From assembly GCF_014645355.1 (NCBI RefSeq), contig NZ_BMLS01000003.1:248001-312000 (forward strand): a stretch of DNA of 64,000 nt. The letters run 5' to 3'. This document shows, piece after piece, positions 53,356 to 62,229 of this stretch. Each line of letters starts with the position of its first letter. Position 1 is the first letter of the stretch. Both the position numbers and the translations under genes were made by a program. The stretch comes from Bowmanella pacifica (lineage in GTDB: Bacteria > Pseudomonadota > Gammaproteobacteria > Enterobacterales > Alteromonadaceae). Below the pieces are notes generated by a model, which saw only the letters and a program-made list of their open reading frames with translations, was not told the origin of the DNA and did not search any database.

Positions 53356-53832
53356 TTAGTCGAACTGCCCAACCTGGTAAGAGCCTACTTCCGCTCCCAA
53401 CCCTACGCAGAATCGATTCCAGCCGTTTATGGCGTTGATGGCTAAGGTCAAATCAGTCATTTGCTTATCGGTAAAATGCCTTTTTACCCGCTCAAAGCAC
53501 GCTTCACTTGGGGTTGTCTCGCTAAGTTTAGTCAGCACCTCACACCACTCAAGTGCCGCACACTCCTGTGCGGTATAACAAGGCGACTCATGCCAGGCAC
53601 TAAGCAAATACAGCCGTTGTTCAGTCTCCCCCATGGCCCTGGCATCTTTGCTATGCATATCCAGACAATATGCACAGCCATTTAGCTGGGATACGCGCAT
53701 CTTCACCAGTTCCATTAAGGCTTTGGGTAACCCCTCAGGCCTGTCAGCAATGCTGCTGAGGTACTTTTCTAACCCCTGCATAGCCTGCACCGCTGCTGGC
53801 GAACTTTGATAAAAATTGACTCTGAAAGACAT
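53356..53832 (-). CDS. AhpD-like alkylhydroperoxidase / carboxymuconolactone decarboxylase family protein
   Basis: A 158-residue all-helical protein of the AhpD-like group. The redox motif CAYC followed by DMHSKDAR supplies the CxxC and the catalytic His. AAGGAG precedes the ATG. It is divergent from an AraC-type regulator, which probably controls it. Peroxidase activity with the CxxC thiols is the family expectation. The physiological reductant is not evident. Confidence 0.93.
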   Translation of the reverse strand: MSFRVNFYQSSPAAVQAMQGLEKYLSSIADRPEGLPKALMELVKMRVSQLNGCAYCLDMHSKDARAMGETEQRLYLLSAWHESPCYTAQECAALEWCEVLTKLSETTPSEACFERVKRHFTDKQMTDLTLAINAINGWNRFCVGLGAEVGSYQVGQFD

Positions 53833-53987
53833 AGTGACTCCTTTTGGTTAGCAGCCACTGAGCATAAGTTGTCTACGATGCTCAAAATTGTATAAACCCG
53901 ACCTGTTAGGTCAACACGCTCTAGCGGCGCTGGCGGAGAAACACGCAATTCAGTACACTGTTGGCAAGTTTTTGTTGGTGATTCGTT

Positions 53988-54791
53988 ATGCATAAGCTGG
54001 CCCATATGGGCTTTCGTCTTCATATGCCCTGCCCGGCATTGGCTGACTATATCAGTTGCTATTGGAGCATCCAGACCATGCATTGTGATCTCGCAGCAGA
54101 GGCGGAGTTTATGCATCCGGAGGGTGGCACCGGACTGATTTTTAATTTCGCCGAGCCTATGCAGTTTAACGAGCAATGGATGAGCGCTGACTGCTTGGTA
54201 AACGGACCAACTCGTAAGACCACCCGCCTAAAGGTGAAGGGCAAAATCGATGCGTTAGGGGTTAGGTTCAAACCCGGTAAGGGCATGGCATTATTTGCTA
54301 TGCCACTTGCCGAGGTTATTGATGTCCAGGCATCCGCCCGTGACGTTCTTCCGCACTTGCCGACCAGCCAGTTAGCTGAACGCCTGGCCCCACTTGCTCC
54401 CCTTGCCCGTATTCAGATACTGGAACAACAACTGCAAAGATTGCTGTGTCTTGATTTGGGTGCACAACACAGCTTCGATGAGGCCGTCAGTCGGATTCAG
54501 TTAGCGGATGGTCAGCATCCCATCCAACACCTGTTTGAGAGCATAGGCCTGGGCCAGCGTCAACTGGAACGCCAATTCAGCCGCTGGCTGGGCATGTCCC
54601 CAAAACAATTCAGTCGACTACAGCGCATACGCCTGGCCAGGGATTTACTTAAAGCCCCCAAGCACACAGCGTCACTTACTGATTTGGCCTTGCAGGCCGG
54701 TTACTATGATCAAGCACATTTTATTCACGAGTTTAAGCAGGTCGTCGGATTAACACCTGGCCAATATCAGAAAAGAAAGCAGGTAATCTGA
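53988..54791 (+). CDS. AraC-family transcriptional regulator
   Basis: A 267-residue regulator with an N-terminal DUF6597-like domain (FRLHMPCPALADYISCYWSI, about 5-110) and a C-terminal AraC HTH pair (from about 165, with GLGQRQLERQFSRWLGMSPKQF and LALQAGYYDQAHFIHEFK). It is divergent from the AhpD-like gene over a 155-base shared promoter region, its most likely target. Only a weak ribosome site (GGTGA) precedes the ATG. The inducer is unknown. Confidence 0.92.
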   Translation: MHKLAHMGFRLHMPCPALADYISCYWSIQTMHCDLAAEAEFMHPEGGTGLIFNFAEPMQFNEQWMSADCLVNGPTRKTTRLKVKGKIDALGVRFKPGKGMALFAMPLAEVIDVQASARDVLPHLPTSQLAERLAPLAPLARIQILEQQLQRLLCLDLGAQHSFDEAVSRIQLADGQHPIQHLFESIGLGQRQLERQFSRWLGMSPKQFSRLQRIRLARDLLKAPKHTASLTDLALQAGYYDQAHFIHEFKQVVGLTPGQYQKRKQVI

Positions 54792-54901
54792 GCGAGAAAC
54801 AGAATCGCCGACGACCCCTTTACAAATAGCATCGTCGGCAATTCCCATCGGGAAAAGTCTTGTTCTTGAGAGGGCACCCTGAACAGGTTTCCCCGAATTG
54901 G

Positions 54902-54921
54902 TGGATGGGCATGCCCATCCA
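54902..54921. repeat. 20-bp perfect palindrome in the AraC/TonB intergenic region
   Basis: The sequence TGGATGGGCATGCCCATCCA is its own reverse complement with no spacer. It sits in the 283-base gap (54792-55074) between convergent genes. The same gap holds GCCGACGA/TCGTCGGC (54807-54814 and 54832-54839), a second hairpin, and otherwise no gene. Operator, dimer site or hairpin are all possible. Confidence 0.6.
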
Positions 54922-55041
54922 GTACAATGTATCGCTTGTGTATGCAGCGAATCTCAGCAGGTTATTCCTGCCCCTTACCCCATAGGCAAGGGACAACACA
55001 CCTCAAACAACAGCGTTACCCAAGCAACATTGTTCAAATAC

Positions 55042-55065
55042 CCCCGGCGCTTAAGCACGCCGGGG
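55042..55065 (-). terminator. Terminator of the second TonB receptor gene
   Basis: CCCCGGCG (55042-55049) and CGCCGGGG (55058-55065) form an 8-bp G+C stem. The minus-strand RNA continues with UAUUUG, a short U-rich tail. Confidence 0.65.
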
Positions 55066-55074
55066 CATTGGTGG

Positions 55075-57996
55075 TTACAGACGACCACGCACACCAAAGG
55101 TCCAACGACGCTCGTAAACGTTTTGCGTTACGATGTTGTCTTCCCACTGTGCATAGATATTTTCGAATTCCTCAGTAATGTTACTACCCTGCAGGTAGAG
55201 ACTGACGTTTTCGGTAATATCGTAGCTGGCCGACATATCCACATACAGGGTGTCATCTGCCCAAATCGGCAATACGCCCTCGCCTACGCCAAAGCCCAGA
55301 CTGTCCAGTCTGTCACTACGGTAGTTAGCGGCGATACGGAATTGCAGACCATCGCGGTCATACCACAAGATAGCGTTAGCAGAGCGCTCAGAGTTGTCCT
55401 GAATAGGTAACTCGGCCCCGTACACATCCACGTTGGCACTGTCACTTGGCGCATAAGTTAAGTTCACCGTAGTGCCAAAACCACCCAGTACGCCAGGCAG
55501 GAAGTCAAAGGCTTGATGGTAAGCCAGCTCGATGCCGTCTATGCTGCCACCTTCACCGTTAATTTCCGTATTTACCGGTACTTCACGGCGTACAACACCG
55601 TCAATGTCCGGCAACGCCATCATGACCTGACCTTTTTCAATAAAGGACTCTATATCCATCTTGAACAGGCCGACACTCACCAGGCTGGACGCATCGAAAT
55701 ACCATTCAGCAGACAAGTTGTAGTTGCTCGCGCGCCATGGCTCCAGATCCGGGTTGCCGTTACGGCTACCGTTAATGGCCACCAGCAAGTCCGGACTTAC
55801 CCCTAACTCAGCAGCCAGCACGTCACCGGCACGGGTACGACCCACACTGATACCACCAGACAACTGGCTCATGTTCAGACTGGTCATGGTTTTTCCATAG
55901 GCCGCACGGAGCAGGAAGTCATCAGTAATGTTAAAAGTGATATTGGCAGCCGGTAGGAAGTCCGAGTAGCTGCGATCCAACACTTCATACCCTGTGGAAT
56001 TGGCGGCAGTACAAAGTGAACAAGGGCGTCCATCACCAATAATGTACTGGCCAATATCCAATGAGGTTTTGATGTATTTACCACCCACATTGGCCTTATA
56101 AGGGATACCCGCCAGCTCACCGTCAAAATTAGCCTGCAGATAAGCAGTCTGGGTCACTTCCTCGATATTAAAGGAACGAGATGGTCTGGACAGGCGTTTG
56201 TTGCCTGGATACAACGCATTCTGAAACGCAAAAGGATCATCCAAGGCTTCAGGGTTGATCATATAGAAGCTATCGCCACTAGCAGGACCAAAACCATCCA
56301 CTTTATGCACCCAGCCTTCTGGCAAGTCAGTAAAGAAATTGGTGTTACCAATGGTCAGGTCGCCTTGCGAAACATTCACCTCACCATCACCGTTGGTGTC
56401 ACCCAACGCCGCACTGGAGTCCTTCCACATAACATCGGCGGTAAACTGACCGCCCGTCATGGGCGCCACCAGAATATAGGTATCACGCTCTACATCACGT
56501 TTGCCCCAGCGCAGACCAAATTCAACGTTGGCCAGGTGATCGCCTTCAAATTCATAGGTACCGTCTGCGCGCAAGACATCCAGTGTCGCCTCTTCATCGA
56601 AGTTATTCTCCGAATAGGTAGAGACCAGGTTGTATTTGCTCACATCAGAGCCAAAGCCCTGATCATACCCTAAGGTGATGTACTTACCGGTACGGTCAAA
56701 ATCAACCTTGATAGGATCTGGACCATAACCATTTGGGTTCACAGGGGTAGCAACACCGGTATTATTGGTGAATGCAGCATGCTGTGCACCGCTGGTTAAG
56801 TAAGAGTGCGCAACGTTTTCAGTATGTGAACGTTCGGCATCACCACGTAGATAACGCACAGAACCGCTTAACGGACCATCACCTTGGTAGTTAAGCTGCA
56901 AATTGATATTGGTTGACTCGCGGTCGTTGGTCAGGCTCTCGGAATACGAACTAACGCGGCGCACCAGCAGCTCAGCCTGGTTAACGGTATAGATATTACC
57001 GCCCAAAGGACCAGGGGCACGCTCAATAAAGTTATCGGAATAAGCCCAGATGTTACCGCGGGCATTGTCGATCATCAGCCCCTGCTGACGGTCCGCATCG
57101 TCCATATCGGTGTAAAACACATCGGCCAGGAACTCCAGGTTTTCAGTAACACTGGCCTGGAAGCTAGCGCTCAAACCCAGACGGTCACGTTCGGTCTGCT
57201 TGTCCATCATGCCGTGGAAACGCTGGCTCAGGTAACTGTCGTTATTGTCACCATCACCATTGAAATCGCGCTTATCACCGGTTTGCTCCCCTTGTAAGTC
57301 GAATGACGTGAGGATAGTACCGTAGCGATAGTTGGCTAGTGTATTAGTGTCATAAGAGGCGGTAAACATCACCCCCATGTCATCACCACGATAACCGGCA
57401 AAGGCCACCAACTTGTGATCATTTTCCTTGGACAGGCTGCCGCGGGTTGCTTCTACCACACCATTTAAGGTCAGTCCCTGCTCCAGATTAAAAGGACGCA
57501 GAGTTTGCAGATTTAATGTGCCTGAAATCCCACCGGCCAACATATTGGCCGTCGGTGATTTATGAACAGAAATGGCGGATACCAGCGGAGCAGGAATATC
57601 ACTGAAGTCCGGCTGTACTGTGGTGATTGAGCCCGCGCTTAGCAGCTGTTCGCCGTTTAGTAAGGTAGTAACCTGCGGCATACCACGCACATTTACGGTT
57701 GAACCTTCACCAGCAGAGCGACGAATTTGTACACCGGGAATACGTTGCAAGGTATCAGAGATAGTGACATCAGGCAGTTTACCAATATCTTCGGCCGTAA
57801 TGGCATCTGTCACACCTTCACTGAAACGTTTTTCATTCAAATTACGCTTATGACTGGCGGCGATACCGCGAATCTCCAGCACTTCTACATTGTCAGCAGC
57901 CACTTCCTGCGCCATTGCTACAGGTGCAGCAATGCCACTGAGGATAAGGGTAACGTTGGCTGCGACCAAGTGACGCTTAAACCGTTGAGGTTTCAT
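55075..57996 (-). CDS. TonB-dependent receptor (large type), D-amino-acid cluster
   Basis: A 973-residue receptor. The signal peptide is about residues 1-30 (cleavage after AMAQ). A TonB-box-like VEVLEIRGI is followed by the plug, with DTLQRIPGVQIRR and VNVRGMP. The barrel ends WTFGVRGRL. The family resembles the large receptors of Alteromonadales that import oligomers. It is divergent from a D-amino-acid utilisation operon over a 210-base gap, so the natural substrate is probably a D-amino-acid-containing peptide or N-acyl-D-amino acid. That is inference from context. Confidence 0.93.
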   Translation of the reverse strand: MKPQRFKRHLVAANVTLILSGIAAPVAMAQEVAADNVEVLEIRGIAASHKRNLNEKRFSEGVTDAITAEDIGKLPDVTISDTLQRIPGVQIRRSAGEGSTVNVRGMPQVTTLLNGEQLLSAGSITTVQPDFSDIPAPLVSAISVHKSPTANMLAGGISGTLNLQTLRPFNLEQGLTLNGVVEATRGSLSKENDHKLVAFAGYRGDDMGVMFTASYDTNTLANYRYGTILTSFDLQGEQTGDKRDFNGDGDNNDSYLSQRFHGMMDKQTERDRLGLSASFQASVTENLEFLADVFYTDMDDADRQQGLMIDNARGNIWAYSDNFIERAPGPLGGNIYTVNQAELLVRRVSSYSESLTNDRESTNINLQLNYQGDGPLSGSVRYLRGDAERSHTENVAHSYLTSGAQHAAFTNNTGVATPVNPNGYGPDPIKVDFDRTGKYITLGYDQGFGSDVSKYNLVSTYSENNFDEEATLDVLRADGTYEFEGDHLANVEFGLRWGKRDVERDTYILVAPMTGGQFTADVMWKDSSAALGDTNGDGEVNVSQGDLTIGNTNFFTDLPEGWVHKVDGFGPASGDSFYMINPEALDDPFAFQNALYPGNKRLSRPSRSFNIEEVTQTAYLQANFDGELAGIPYKANVGGKYIKTSLDIGQYIIGDGRPCSLCTAANSTGYEVLDRSYSDFLPAANITFNITDDFLLRAAYGKTMTSLNMSQLSGGISVGRTRAGDVLAAELGVSPDLLVAINGSRNGNPDLEPWRASNYNLSAEWYFDASSLVSVGLFKMDIESFIEKGQVMMALPDIDGVVRREVPVNTEINGEGGSIDGIELAYHQAFDFLPGVLGGFGTTVNLTYAPSDSANVDVYGAELPIQDNSERSANAILWYDRDGLQFRIAANYRSDRLDSLGFGVGEGVLPIWADDTLYVDMSASYDITENVSLYLQGSNITEEFENIYAQWEDNIVTQNVYERRWTFGVRGRL

Positions 57997-58035
57997 TATA
58001 TGTCTCCTGTTTTTTGTTATTGCTCACGTCTTGGG

Positions 58036-58048
58036 TTGACAAAGTCAA
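58036..58048. promoter_or_regulatory. Palindrome in the divergent promoter of the D-amino-acid cluster
   Basis: TTGAC-AAA-GTCAA is a perfect 13-bp inverted repeat, 40 bases before the receptor's ATG. It is a candidate operator for the RpiR-type regulator encoded in the operon. Nothing else supports this, so it is tentative. Confidence 0.3.
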
Positions 58049-58206
58049 TGATGATGATTAACTTTATCTCGCTTGTTACTTTTTACCAGTACATTTCACA
58101 ATAACGGGTATTTTTTAACACCTATATCAATACAAATGCAATGGTTATTTTTTAAAGGCGTTATTCAGGCAAGATATGGGCTTAACAAATTACCGAGGAC
58201 ACAACA

Positions 58207-59448
58207 ATGACACTGAGTCGTAATACCATGCTGGCATTCAGTAAAGGCCAGGGCGATGCCGGGCAATTACAACAAGGCTGGAACCTACTGGCAGAAGACG
58301 TTAGTTTGCCAGTAGCGGTATTGAGCCGCAGCGCCTTACAAAACAACCTGTCATGGATGAAGAACTATGCTCAGCATACCGGTGTGCGTTTAGCCCCGCA
58401 TGGTAAGACCAGCATGGCCCCTGAGCTGTTTGCCATGCAACTCGAAGCCGGAAGCTGGGCCATGAGTCTGGCGACAGCCCCACAAGTGGTGGCCGCAGCC
58501 CAAAGCGGTGTCAAACGCATACTGATGGCCAATCAGTTAGTCGGCAAACGCAATATGCAGTTAATTGCCGAGCAAATACGCAGCGGCCTGGAGTTTTTCT
58601 GTTTTGTTGACTCCAGCGAAAATGTCGAGGCACTAAACGCCTTTTTCTCAGCGCAAGATTTGCAGTTAAACCTGCTTCTGGAAATAGGCGTACCTCAAGG
58701 ACGCTGTGGTGTGCGCAGCGTCACGCAAGCCAATGCGCTGTGTGAACAGATCAGCGCCCTGCCAGCATTGAATTTACGTGGTATCGCTTTTTATGAGGGC
58801 GTTATTCACGGCCCGGATGCACCCGAGCGAATTCGCCAGTTTGTAGGCTCAATACGTGACCTGGCATTGAGCTGGCGCGAGCAAGAACGTTTCGCCACAG
58901 GCGAGATTATTCTGACCGGTGCAGGCTCTGCCTGGTATGACCTGGTGGCAGAACAAATGGATCCCACTAATCTGCCCCAGGATATGGCGGTTGTCATCCG
59001 TCCCGGCTGTTATTTGATTCACGATACCGGTATCTATCAGGATGCACAGGCTGAAGTGAAAGCCAGAAGCCGCATGGCCTGTGATATTAAAGGTGACCTG
59101 ATCAGCAGTTTGCAGGTTTGGGCATATGTGCAATCTATACCAGAGCCAGGTATGGCGGTTATCGGTCTGGGTAAGCGAGATGCGGCTTTTGATGCTGGCT
59201 TGCCGACACCGGTTTTACACTATCATCCGGGGGATGCCTCCCCAAGCTCCGTGCCCTCGCATTGGCAGCTCACCCGCATCATGGACCAGCATGCTATGTT
59301 GCAGATTGATCCAAAAGATAAGCTAACTGTTGGCGATATCTTGTGTTTTTCCACTTCACATCCCTGCTTAACCATGGATAAATGGCGGTATCTGGGAATT
59401 GTCGATGACGATCACTGCGTCCGGCAATTAATCGAAACCTGTTTCTAA
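58207..59448 (+). CDS. PLP-dependent D-amino-acid deaminase (D-threonine aldolase / D-serine dehydratase-like)
   Basis: A 413-residue fold-type III PLP enzyme. PLP Lys lies in RLAPHGKTSMAPEL, near residue 61. The C-terminal DSD-type domain carries a metal site of the H-x-C type in TSHPCLTMDKW, as in D-threonine aldolase and D-serine dehydratase. It should deaminate D-amino acids to 2-oxo acids. GAGGA lies before the ATG. It starts a six-gene operon and is followed by its regulator after 19 bases. The RidA protein downstream would handle its 2-enamine/imine product. Confidence 0.9.
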   Translation: MTLSRNTMLAFSKGQGDAGQLQQGWNLLAEDVSLPVAVLSRSALQNNLSWMKNYAQHTGVRLAPHGKTSMAPELFAMQLEAGSWAMSLATAPQVVAAAQSGVKRILMANQLVGKRNMQLIAEQIRSGLEFFCFVDSSENVEALNAFFSAQDLQLNLLLEIGVPQGRCGVRSVTQANALCEQISALPALNLRGIAFYEGVIHGPDAPERIRQFVGSIRDLALSWREQERFATGEIILTGAGSAWYDLVAEQMDPTNLPQDMAVVIRPGCYLIHDTGIYQDAQAEVKARSRMACDIKGDLISSLQVWAYVQSIPEPGMAVIGLGKRDAAFDAGLPTPVLHYHPGDASPSSVPSHWQLTRIMDQHAMLQIDPKDKLTVGDILCFSTSHPCLTMDKWRYLGIVDDDHCVRQLIETCF

Positions 59449-59467
59449 CGCCATTGGGGAGAACAGA

Positions 59468-60319
59468 TTGGATATCGTATCTCGTATTAACAGCCGCCTT
59501 GCTCACCTTCGTCCATCCGAACAGAAAGTGGCACGCTTTATTCTTGATGACCTGACCTTCGCGGCCAGCGCGCCAATTAATGAGCTGGCGGATAAAGCTG
59601 GGGTCAGTCACGCCAGTATTACCCGTCTGGCCAGGGCATTGGAATGCACAAACGTGCGTCAACTTAAGATGTTACTGGCCCAATCCGCTGCTGTAGGCGA
59701 GCGCTTTATTAATAACAAGCCCGTTGATCGCAAGGATATTCCCGCCATTTACCAGGCGATTCATGAGATCCTGGATTTAAATGCCGGACTCATTTCTGAC
59801 AGTGATCTGCAATCTGCCAGTCAGTTTGTGACCCAAGCCGACCACGTACTGATATTTGGCGTCGGCGGCGGTAGTACTGTCATGGCGCAGGAGTGCCATA
59901 ACCGGCTGTTTCGCCTGGAAGTGAAAAGCAACGCCTACTCAGATCCTATGATGATGCGTATGACCGCCTCTACGGTGAATAAAGATGATGTCTTGATCTG
60001 TCTGTCACTCTCTGGCGTCAGCCCAGATGTGCAATCAGCCGCCCAGATTAGTCAGGAATATGGCGCACAGGTAGTGGCTATTTGCCCCGATGGGCCGCTA
60101 GCCAAGATTGCCGATATTCACTTACCTATCCAGACCCGCGAAGCAGATTACATCTTTAACCCCAGCGCGTCCCGCTATGTGATGCTGGCAGCCATTGACA
60201 TGCTGGCCAGTGAAGTGGCGGTGAAAAATCAACGCAAGTCCCGCGAAAAGCTGCGGCGCTTAAAACACCACCTTGATGAGCACCGCAGGGGCTCGGAACG
60301 ATTACCACTCGGAGACTAA
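59468..60319 (+). CDS. RpiR/MurR-family regulator with SIS domain
   Basis: A 283-residue regulator. HTH_6 (about 1-75) contains [20 protein letters not shown] and the SIS sugar-phosphate domain (about 120-245) carries IFGVGGGSTVMAQE and LSLSGVSPDVQSAA. The start is a TTG preceded by GGGGAG at six bases, as no ATG is in range. It is encoded between the deaminase and the D-aminoacylase, so it should control this operon. SIS domains bind phosphosugars, which would fit with the sugar kinase at the operon's end rather than with an amino acid. Confidence 0.9.
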   Translation: MDIVSRINSRLAHLRPSEQKVARFILDDLTFAASAPINELADKAGVSHASITRLARALECTNVRQLKMLLAQSAAVGERFINNKPVDRKDIPAIYQAIHEILDLNAGLISDSDLQSASQFVTQADHVLIFGVGGGSTVMAQECHNRLFRLEVKSNAYSDPMMMRMTASTVNKDDVLICLSLSGVSPDVQSAAQISQEYGAQVVAICPDGPLAKIADIHLPIQTREADYIFNPSASRYVMLAAIDMLASEVAVKNQRKSREKLRRLKHHLDEHRRGSERLPLGD

Positions 60320-60320
60320 T

Positions 60321-61778
60321 TTGTCGCACGCTACGGATTTATTGATACTTAATGCCTGTCTGTATGACGGCACCCCGACCCCGCCGTTACAACAGGATGT
60401 AGCAATCCGTGGCGATAAAATTGAGGCAGTTGGTGATCTGAAAGGCTATACCGCCCAGCAGGTCGTGGATGCATCGGGTATGGCTTTGGCCCCCGGTTTT
60501 ATTGATGTTCACACCCATGATGATATCGAGCTGATACGTAACCCCGCGATGCTGAGCAAGCTCAGCCAGGGGATTACCACCGTCATCGTCGGTAATTGTG
60601 GTATCAGTGCCTCCCCTGTGGCCGTCACGGATACCGTGCCCGACCCCCTTAATTTGTTGGGCAAAGCCGATGAATTTCGTTTTCCCACCCTGAGCGCTTA
60701 TAAAGAGGCCTTTGAGCAAGCCCAGCCAGCGCTAAATGCCGCCTTGCTGGTAGGCCATACCGCCCTGCGTGCACAGGTTATGGACAGATTGGATCGCGCG
60801 GCCACCGAACAAGAAATCAACACCATGCGTACTATGTTGGTGGGAGCGCTTCAACAGGGTGCAAAAGGCTTAAGTACGGGCCTTGCCTATCAAAGCGCTT
60901 TTCATGCACCAGCAGAAGAAATTGATGCGTTAACTGCGGTGCTGGCGGAATACGATGCTCTCTACACTACGCACTTACGTACCGAGTTTGACGGCATTAT
61001 TGATGCGTTGGATGAGGCCTTCGCCACTGGTCAAAAAGCCAAAGTGCCGGTGGTTATTTCACACTTGAAATGCGCCGGCAAGGCCAATTGGGGGCGCTCC
61101 GCCGAGGTATTGGATCATCTGCAATCGGCGCAGCAGCATCAACATGTGGGCTGCGATTGTTATCCCTACAGTGCCAGTTCCAGCACCTTGGACTTAGGCC
61201 AGGTCACCACAGATTTCGAGATTTTTATCACCTGGTCAGATCCGCACCCAGCTATGGCCGGGCAAACCTTACAAGCCATTGCCGATAGCTGGCAATGCTC
61301 ATTGCTAGAGGCCGCCGAGAAGCTGCAACCTGCCGGTGCGGTTTACCACGGCATGGACGAGCAGGACGTGCAGCGCATTGTCAGTTTTCCCGGCAGTATG
61401 ATCGGCTCAGACGGCCTGCCCTGCGATCCCAGCCCTCACCCCAGATTATGGGGCAGCTTTCCCAGAGTGCTTGGTCATTACGCCCGGGACAAAGGCCTGA
61501 TGCCCATGGAACTGGCCGTACATAAAATGACAGGACTATCGGCGCGGGAGTTTATGTTACACGGACGAGGCTTAGTTAAGCCGGGTTTTCAAGCCGACCT
61601 GGTGCTATTTGACCCATTGAAAGTCAAAGACAATGCCAGCTTTGTCCAACCCAAGCAGGCAGCCGATGGCATTTTAAAAGTTTGGGTCAATGGCCAGCTT
61701 AGCTATGAAAATACACAGCATCCTTCACTGACTGGCAATCGGGCCGGACAGTTTCTTCAACACACAGGTAAAGAGTAA
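60321..61778 (+). CDS. N-acyl-D-amino-acid deacylase (D-aminoacylase)
   Basis: A 485-residue amidohydrolase. FIDVHTHDD supplies the first metal ligands, and the central part has GLSTGLAY, THLRTEFDG, SHLKCAGKANWG and MIGSDGLPCDPSPHPRLWGSF, all signatures of D-aminoacylase. It hydrolyses N-acyl-D-amino acids to D-amino acid and carboxylate. The TTG at 60321 sits after GGAG, one base past the regulator's stop. The open frame to 60273 is only overlap in the regulator gene. Its products feed the deaminase. Confidence 0.94.
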   Translation: MSHATDLLILNACLYDGTPTPPLQQDVAIRGDKIEAVGDLKGYTAQQVVDASGMALAPGFIDVHTHDDIELIRNPAMLSKLSQGITTVIVGNCGISASPVAVTDTVPDPLNLLGKADEFRFPTLSAYKEAFEQAQPALNAALLVGHTALRAQVMDRLDRAATEQEINTMRTMLVGALQQGAKGLSTGLAYQSAFHAPAEEIDALTAVLAEYDALYTTHLRTEFDGIIDALDEAFATGQKAKVPVVISHLKCAGKANWGRSAEVLDHLQSAQQHQHVGCDCYPYSASSSTLDLGQVTTDFEIFITWSDPHPAMAGQTLQAIADSWQCSLLEAAEKLQPAGAVYHGMDEQDVQRIVSFPGSMIGSDGLPCDPSPHPRLWGSFPRVLGHYARDKGLMPMELAVHKMTGLSAREFMLHGRGLVKPGFQADLVLFDPLKVKDNASFVQPKQAADGILKVWVNGQLSYENTQHPSLTGNRAGQFLQHTGKE

Positions 61779-62164
61779 TGACAATCAAACGTTTTGGAAT
61801 TCATGGTGGTGTAGGTACGGGCGGACAACATCTGCCTTTTGCGCGGGCGGTGGAAGCCGGCGGCTGGCTTTACGTATCAGGCCAAACTCCGATGCGTGAT
61901 GGTGAAGTGGTAGAAGGCGGCGTTATCGAGCAAAGCCGCATCGCCATTGAAAACTGTCTGGAAATTATGCAAGAAGCCGGTTACGGCCTACAAGACGTGG
62001 TACATGTTAAAGTAATTCTAACTGATGCCCGCTATTTCCAGTCATTTAACAAGGTTTTCAAAGAAGTTTTCGGCGAACATCCCCCCGCTCGTATCTGTGC
62101 AGTCGCTGACCTGGTAGTGGACTGTAAGGTTGAAGTCGACGTGACTTGCTATAAGGGCGCCTAA
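61778..62164 (+). CDS. RidA family protein (enamine/imine deaminase)
   Basis: A 128-residue trimer-forming RidA/YjgF protein. The family core reads LYVSGQTPMRDGEVVEGG and later ARICAVADLVVDCKVEVDVTCY, with the substrate-binding Arg in place. It removes reactive 2-aminoacrylate and similar enamines formed by PLP enzymes. The ATG overlaps the D-aminoacylase stop by one base. Its job in this operon is probably to clear intermediates of the D-amino-acid deaminase. Confidence 0.95.
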   Translation: MTIKRFGIHGGVGTGGQHLPFARAVEAGGWLYVSGQTPMRDGEVVEGGVIEQSRIAIENCLEIMQEAGYGLQDVVHVKVILTDARYFQSFNKVFKEVFGEHPPARICAVADLVVDCKVEVDVTCYKGA

Positions 62165-62229
62165 CTCTCTCCAACAGCACGATTTTCCTGGCGGCGCCAC
62201 AGCCGCCTTTTCCCAGAGGTATAACCGCA

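Noticed and set aside
54898-55410. A 170-codon plus-strand frame at the end of the second TonB receptor
   Set aside because: Mostly antisense to the receptor's barrel and includes its terminator; no domain seen.
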